Origin: Pelagibacteraceae bacterium AG-464-P07
Lineage (GTDB): Bacteria; Pseudomonadota; Alphaproteobacteria; Pelagibacterales; Pelagibacteraceae
Direction of reading: 5' to 3'
DNA: 58,276 nucleotides
Assembly (NCBI GenBank): GCA_003211695.1
Contig: QCSA01000007.1
Coordinates: forward strand, 1-58,276
Below the pieces are notes generated by a model, which was given only the letters and a program-made list of their open reading frames with translations, did not search any database and was not told the origin of the DNA. The position numbers were made by a program, and so were the translations under genes. This document shows positions 53,467 to 58,276 of the stretch, one piece after another. Numbering within the stretch: the first letter of the stretch is position 1; each line of letters begins with the position of its first letter.

Positions 53467-54573
53467 ATGATCAAAATTAAAAATAGAAAAATTTTATTAC
53501 TTCCTGGGGATGGCATTGGTCCAGAAGTTGTAGCTGAAGTTAAAAAAGTTATTCAATGGCTTAACTCTAAAAAATCCTTGGATTTTACGATAGACGAAGA
53601 TTTGATTGGTGGAGCATCAATTGAAAAACACAAAAATCCAATTACGGATGAAGTATTTTATAAAGCAATGGAATCTGAAATTATAATTTTTGGTGCCTGT
53701 GGTGGCCCAAAGTGGGATAATTTAGAGTTTTCCAAGAAACCTGAAAGAGCATTATTGAAATTAAGAAAAGAATTAAAACTATTTGCAAACCTTAGACCAG
53801 CAATTTGTTTTAAACAGTTGGTTGAAGCATCTAGTTTAAAACCTGAAATTGTTTCTGGTCTTGATATTATGATTGTTAGGGAACTTACTGGAGGAATATA
53901 TTTTGGTGAACCAAGAGGAATCAAACCTATCGAAAATGGAGAGAGAAAAGGTATTAATACTCATACATATACGAGCAACGAAATAATTAGAGTAGCCAAA
54001 GTAGCCTTCGAACTTGCAAAAAAGAGAAGTAAAAAAGTTACCTCATGTGAGAAATCTAATGTTATGGAATCAGGAGTTTTATGGAAAGAAGAAGTCCAAA
54101 AAGTTAGAGACAACGATTATACAGATATCGCATTGAATCATATGCTTGCGGACAATTGTGCTATGCAGCTATTAAGAGATCCCAAACAGTTTGATGTTAT
54201 TGTAACAGATAATTTATTTGGAGATATGCTATCTGACGAGGCAGCTATGCTAACAGGATCGTTGGGTTTATTACCATCAGCATCTTTAGGAGCAAAAGAT
54301 AAAAATGGAAAAATGAGATCTATGTATGAACCTGTTCATGGTTCTGCTCCAGATATTGCCGGAGAGGGTATAGCAAATCCTATAGCAAGTATTCTAAGTT
54401 TTTCTATGGCACTTAGGTATTCATTAGATCTAGACCAAGAAGCCGATAACTTAGACCAAGCAGTTCAAAAAGTTCTTGATGATGGTTTAAGAACTAAAGA
54501 TATTTTATCTAAAGGAAAAAAAGAGGTATCCACCTTGCAAATGGGGGATGCAATAATTTCAAAACTTAAATAG
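53467..54573 (+). CDS. leuB: LeuB, 3-isopropylmalate dehydrogenase
   Basis: 368 residues. [18 protein letters not shown] (about 10-27), [35 protein letters not shown] (about 240-259) and [20 protein letters not shown] (about 284-303) are the NAD-dependent decarboxylating dehydrogenase signatures. It completes leuC-leuD-leuB; leuA is not in the window. Confidence 0.96.
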   Translation: MIKIKNRKILLLPGDGIGPEVVAEVKKVIQWLNSKKSLDFTIDEDLIGGASIEKHKNPITDEVFYKAMESEIIIFGACGGPKWDNLEFSKKPERALLKLRKELKLFANLRPAICFKQLVEASSLKPEIVSGLDIMIVRELTGGIYFGEPRGIKPIENGERKGINTHTYTSNEIIRVAKVAFELAKKRSKKVTSCEKSNVMESGVLWKEEVQKVRDNDYTDIALNHMLADNCAMQLLRDPKQFDVIVTDNLFGDMLSDEAAMLTGSLGLLPSASLGAKDKNGKMRSMYEPVHGSAPDIAGEGIANPIASILSFSMALRYSLDLDQEADNLDQAVQKVLDDGLRTKDILSKGKKEVSTLQMGDAIISKLK

Positions 54574-54584
54574 TATCTAGTTCA

Positions 54585-56813
54585 ATGAATATCAAGAATG
54601 TAGTTGTCATTGGTTCTGGCACTATGGGTAGTGGAATTGCGGCACAACTATGTAATGCCAACATTTCTGTAACACTTCTAGATTTAAAGACTGAAATTTC
54701 CGAAAAAGCAAAAAAAAAAATTTTTGAGTCTAGACCTCCGTTATTAATTGATAAAAGTAAAATTGATAATATTAAAGTTGGCAATATAGAAAAAAATTTT
54801 GAAATTATTGGAAAAGCTGACTGGGTAGTCGAAGCGGTAGTTGAAAGAATAAATATTAAACATGATATTTATAAAAAAATATTAAAGACAAGAAAAAAGG
54901 ATTCAATAATTTCATCAAATACATCAACGATTCCCTTAAAAGTTTTATCGGCTAAAATGTCTGATGAAGATAAAAAAGATTTTTGCATAACTCATTTTTT
55001 TAATCCTGTTAGGTATATGGGTTTACTAGAAATAGTAACTGAGAATATTAATGATGCAGAAAAAATAAATTTATTAAAAGATTTTTGTGAAGAAAGTTTA
55101 GGTAAAGGAGTTATTATTTGCAAAGATACCCCAGGTTTTTTAGGAAATAGAGTTGGGGTTTATGCCATGCAAGTAGCTATGACAGAAGCCATAAAAATGA
55201 AATTAAGTATAGAAGAAGCAGATGCAGTTTTTGGTAGACCTATGGGCATACCTAAAACAGGAGTTTTTGGTCTATACGATTTGATCGGCATAGATTTAAT
55301 GTCAGATGTTTTAAAAAGTTTTCTAAAAGAGTTACCACCCTCAGATGTTTTTCATGAAGTAGCACAAGAAATCCCATTAGTAAAAAATTTGATTGAAACT
55401 GGTTACAACGGCAGAAAAGGAAAAGGTGGATTTTATAGAATGAACAAGAAAGATGGAAAAAAAGTATTAGAAGCAATTAATTTAATTACCAGAGATTATT
55501 CTCCATCTAAAAAAATTGATCTTAATATTGGTGAAAAAATTAATTTAAAAGAGCTGGTTTCAAAAAATGACAAATATGGAAAATATGCCTGGTCTGTAAT
55601 TTCAAAAATTATTCTTTATGCATCCTCTTTAATTCCTAATGTAACAAAAAATTATAACAATATTGATGAAGCAATGAGACTTGGTTTTAATTGGACTAAG
55701 GGACCATTCGAAATGCTAGAAGAGCTTGGAATAAAATTTTTTGTTGAAAAAGATAATCAGTTAAAAACAAATCAATTTATAAAAAAACTTTACAATGAAA
55801 AAATTGATACTTTTTATGGAAAAAGACAAATTTATACAAATTTGGAAACATTAGGAAAAGTAAAGCAATTAGCAAAAATTAATAAAGATAATAAATCAGC
55901 TGTTACATATGAACATAAAAATTACAAAATTGTAGAATTTAACACTAAAGCAAATACGTTAGATTATGACTCAATGGATGCCTTAAAAAAGGCATCCGAT
56001 CAAAACATGATTATTATTAATGAAGGAATGCAATTTTCAGCAGGAGTTAATTTAAATTACGTCATGGATTTTGCGAAAGAAAAAAATTGGAAAGCAATTG
56101 AAAAGTTCATCCATCATTTTCAAATGACCTGCAAACAGCTAAAATATTCTGATAATTTAGTTATTTCCGCGCCATCCGGGTTGACTTTGGGAGGCGGTGA
56201 AGAAGTTTGTATTCAAAGCGATTATGTAGTTGCTCACACTAATATTGTGATGGGCTTGGTAGAAACCCTTGTAGGATTAATACCAGCCGGAGGAGGAACC
56301 AAAGAACTGCTGTGGAGATGGGCGCAAACTCAAGAAGCTGAAAAAGATCCTGACTTTGCTCCACAAAAAGTATTTGATATTATTGGCTATGGTAAGACGG
56401 CCAGTTCACCAATAGAAGCCATACCATTTAAGTTTTTATTAGAGAAAGATAAAAGCATTATGAACAGAAACAAGCTACTTTCGGTTTCTCAAGATTTAAT
56501 AAACGATAAAAAAGATGGTTATAAACCGCCAAGGAAACCAACTTTTAATTTATCAGGAGGTCAGGTAAGAGATAAAATGTTCCAAACTCTTGAAAATCTT
56601 TATAAAGAAAAGAAAATTTTGGAGCATGGAATGGAAGTTGGAAAAAAATTAGCTTTTGTATTAAGTGGTGGCAACACAACTCTTAATAAAGAATTATCAG
56701 AAGAAGATATGTATGCTCTGGAATTAGAGGCTTTTATGCAACTAATGCAAATGGAAAAAACTCAAGCCCGAATTAAACACACACTTTCAACAGGAAAACC
56801 TTTGGTAAATTAA
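54585..56813 (+). CDS. FadN-like 3-hydroxyacyl-CoA dehydrogenase/enoyl-CoA hydratase
   Basis: 742 residues with the dehydrogenase domain first (VVVIGSGTMGSGIAAQLCNA near residue 5-24; ITHFFNPVRYMGLLEIV; KDTPGFLGNRVGVYAMQ about 181-197) and the crotonase domain last (SAPSGLTLGGGEEVCIQSDY about 529-548; MGLVETLVGLIPAGGGTKEL about 556-575). This order is that of FadN, the reverse of FadB. It catalyses the middle two steps of beta-oxidation. Its stop overlaps the acyl-CoA dehydrogenase gene (TAATG), so the window ends inside a beta-oxidation operon. Confidence 0.9.
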   Translation: MNIKNVVVIGSGTMGSGIAAQLCNANISVTLLDLKTEISEKAKKKIFESRPPLLIDKSKIDNIKVGNIEKNFEIIGKADWVVEAVVERINIKHDIYKKILKTRKKDSIISSNTSTIPLKVLSAKMSDEDKKDFCITHFFNPVRYMGLLEIVTENINDAEKINLLKDFCEESLGKGVIICKDTPGFLGNRVGVYAMQVAMTEAIKMKLSIEEADAVFGRPMGIPKTGVFGLYDLIGIDLMSDVLKSFLKELPPSDVFHEVAQEIPLVKNLIETGYNGRKGKGGFYRMNKKDGKKVLEAINLITRDYSPSKKIDLNIGEKINLKELVSKNDKYGKYAWSVISKIILYASSLIPNVTKNYNNIDEAMRLGFNWTKGPFEMLEELGIKFFVEKDNQLKTNQFIKKLYNEKIDTFYGKRQIYTNLETLGKVKQLAKINKDNKSAVTYEHKNYKIVEFNTKANTLDYDSMDALKKASDQNMIIINEGMQFSAGVNLNYVMDFAKEKNWKAIEKFIHHFQMTCKQLKYSDNLVISAPSGLTLGGGEEVCIQSDYVVAHTNIVMGLVETLVGLIPAGGGTKELLWRWAQTQEAEKDPDFAPQKVFDIIGYGKTASSPIEAIPFKFLLEKDKSIMNRNKLLSVSQDLINDKKDGYKPPRKPTFNLSGGQVRDKMFQTLENLYKEKKILEHGMEVGKKLAFVLSGGNTTLNKELSEEDMYALELEAFMQLMQMEKTQARIKHTLSTGKPLVN

Positions 56814-58276
56814 TGGCAACTTATACAGCTCCCATAAATGATATGATGTTTCTCTTTGAGAAACTAAGAGATAATCCTCATTACAATGCACTTGAAAAAT
56901 ATAAGGAAGTTAATCCTGATCTTGCAAAAGATATTTTAGAACAAGCTGCAAAGCTAACTGAAAATCTTATATTGCCCCTAGCTAAAGCTGGAGATGAAAT
57001 ACCCACTAAATTAGAAAATGGTGTAGTAATAACCCCGCCAGGATACAAAGAAGCCTACAAAAAATTTATTGAAGATGGCTGGGTATCTTTATCTTGTGAT
57101 CCAGAATATGGCGGTCAAGGAATACCAAACACTATCAAGACATTTTTTGATGAAATGCTTTCTTCTGCTAGTCTTTCTTTTAAACTTTATAGCGAGCTTA
57201 GTATTGGAGCATATAATTGCATACTTCATCACGGAAGCGATTCCATAAAAAAAAAATTTCTACCGAACATAGTTAAAGGTAAATGGGGTGGAACAATGTG
57301 TTTAACAGAACCTGTTTGTGGAACAGATTTAGGATTATTAAAAACAAAGGCTGTAGAGCAACCAGATGACACTTATAAATTAACTGGTCAAAAAATATTT
57401 ATAACTTCCGGAGATCACGATCTTACAGAAAATATTATACATTTAGTTCTCGCGAGAATTCCTAATGCTCCTTCAGGAACAAAGGGAATTAGTTTATTTT
57501 TAGTACCAAAAATTCAAGTTAAAGAAGATGGATCCTTAGGTTCTAGAAACGGCGTTTCAACCAATTCAATTGAAAGCAAAATGGGAATTAGAGGATCTGC
57601 TACATGTGTTTTAAATTTTGATGGTGCTGTTGGATATATGATTGGACCTAAAAATAAAGGACTGAGCTCAATGTTTACAATGATGAATTTAGAAAGAATA
57701 GTTGTGGGGCTCCAAGGTTTGGGTTTATCAGAAATCGCATATCAAAATGCATTAAATTATTCGAAAGAAAGAAAACAAGGAAAATCTAATAATAGCAAAA
57801 CACAAAATGGAGCAGATTTAATTATTGATCACGCCGATATTAGGAGGTCGCTATTAACCATGAAATCTATTATCGAAGGTGAAAGAGCTTTAGGTTTTTG
57901 GCTGGCACAACAAACCGAAGTTAGTCTGCATCATAAAGACAATAAAATTAAAGAAGAAGCTTCAGATCTAGTTTCTTTGATGACCCCAGTAGTTAAATCA
58001 TTATTTAGTGATATGGGTATGGAAATTACTAGTGATGCAATGCAAATTTTTGGAGGTTATGGTTACACAAAAGACCAAGGTATTGAACAACTATATAGAG
58101 ACAACAGAATTACTCCAATATACGAAGGAACTAATGCTGTTCAATCAATAGATTTAGTTTTTAGAAAACTTGTGAATAAAGATAGAAACGTTATTGATCG
58201 ATATATCAAATCTATTGAAGAAGAAATTAAAAAAAATAAAAATCAACCACAAATAAAACCACTTGCTGAAAAATTA
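56813..58276 (+). CDS. acyl-CoA dehydrogenase (partial; C-terminus beyond window)
   Basis: 488 codons to the window end without a stop. MATYTAPINDMMFLFEKL at the start; TMCLTEPVCGTDLGLLKTKA (about 162-181), LTGQKIFITSGDHDLT (about 191-206), ESKMGIRGSATCVLNFDGAV and AMQIFGGYGYTKDQGIEQLY (about 423-442, with EGTNAVQSID later) show an FAD enzyme of the larger, about 590-residue class that includes DmdC- and FadE-like enzymes. The pairing with the FadN-like gene favours fatty-acid oxidation, but a methylmercaptopropionyl-CoA dehydrogenase cannot be ruled out from sequence alone. Confidence 0.85.
   Translation, partial: MATYTAPINDMMFLFEKLRDNPHYNALEKYKEVNPDLAKDILEQAAKLTENLILPLAKAGDEIPTKLENGVVITPPGYKEAYKKFIEDGWVSLSCDPEYGGQGIPNTIKTFFDEMLSSASLSFKLYSELSIGAYNCILHHGSDSIKKKFLPNIVKGKWGGTMCLTEPVCGTDLGLLKTKAVEQPDDTYKLTGQKIFITSGDHDLTENIIHLVLARIPNAPSGTKGISLFLVPKIQVKEDGSLGSRNGVSTNSIESKMGIRGSATCVLNFDGAVGYMIGPKNKGLSSMFTMMNLERIVVGLQGLGLSEIAYQNALNYSKERKQGKSNNSKTQNGADLIIDHADIRRSLLTMKSIIEGERALGFWLAQQTEVSLHHKDNKIKEEASDLVSLMTPVVKSLFSDMGMEITSDAMQIFGGYGYTKDQGIEQLYRDNRITPIYEGTNAVQSIDLVFRKLVNKDRNVIDRYIKSIEEEIKKNKNQPQIKPLAEKL

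Noticed and set aside
1-58276. CRISPR array, prophage or transposon
   Set aside because: No regularly spaced repeats, phage structural genes, integrase or transposase were seen on either strand.

Overview
The window is a very AT-rich (roughly 70% A+T by eye), densely packed bacterial chromosome segment with short intergenic gaps, many 1-4 base stop/start overlaps and alphaproteobacterial gene content and synteny (hslVU beside hisBHAFE, rpe-heparinase-purH, glcDEF with a TRAP transporter, an IalB-family protein, DUF2794, HspQ). Together with the streamlined look this points to a marine SAR11-type (Pelagibacterales) alphaproteobacterium or a close relative. That assignment is inferred from content and composition, since there is no rRNA in the window.

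Layout. 1-4431: hslU (partial) and hslV leftward, then the histidine genes hisB-hisH-hisA-hisF-hisE and a HIT protein rightward. 4544-8557: a metallo-beta-lactamase-fold protein, lolA and ftsK. 8685-11224: a functional tRNA-Gly(GCC) followed by two very small integrase-less islets that end in copies of the tRNA 3' part. 11260-17505: a sulfotransferase, a GT87-like membrane glycosyltransferase, a pterin dehydratase, then purH, a heparinase-like protein and rpe leftward. 17580-21011: acs, an EVE-domain protein and a MORN-repeat secreted protein. 21095-21640: a decayed tRNA-Phe-like sequence, a cold-shock protein gene with a long 3' hairpin and a second tRNA fragment. 21690-32783: housekeeping and envelope genes (tsaD, hemC-hemD-mscS-yggT-folD, argG, BI-1, yciB, hspQ, pagL-like). 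32802-44999: a 2-hydroxyacid/2-oxoacid block (FMN 2-hydroxyacid oxidase, aminotransferase, glcDEF, D-2-hydroxyacid dehydrogenase, a complete TRAP transporter, an amidase). 45036-51450: a hydrolase, ftsY, dapF, ffh behind a strongly structured leader, rpsP-trmD-rplS. 51461-58276: leuC-leuD-leuB, then a FadN-like beta-oxidation enzyme and an acyl-CoA dehydrogenase that runs off the end.

The most unusual parts are: (i) the tRNA-Gly locus, where two cargo units of about 0.8 and 1.6 kb carry no recombinase, are bounded by tRNA 3'-end copies and are each bracketed by paired CACAC-type direct repeats with a period of about one helical turn; (ii) a roughly 90-nt structured RNA between dapF and ffh, just downstream of a plausible promoter, containing two mutually exclusive helices and two strong hairpins; (iii) tRNA relics on both sides of the cold-shock gene. 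I saw no CRISPR array, transposase, integrase, rRNA or recognisable prophage.
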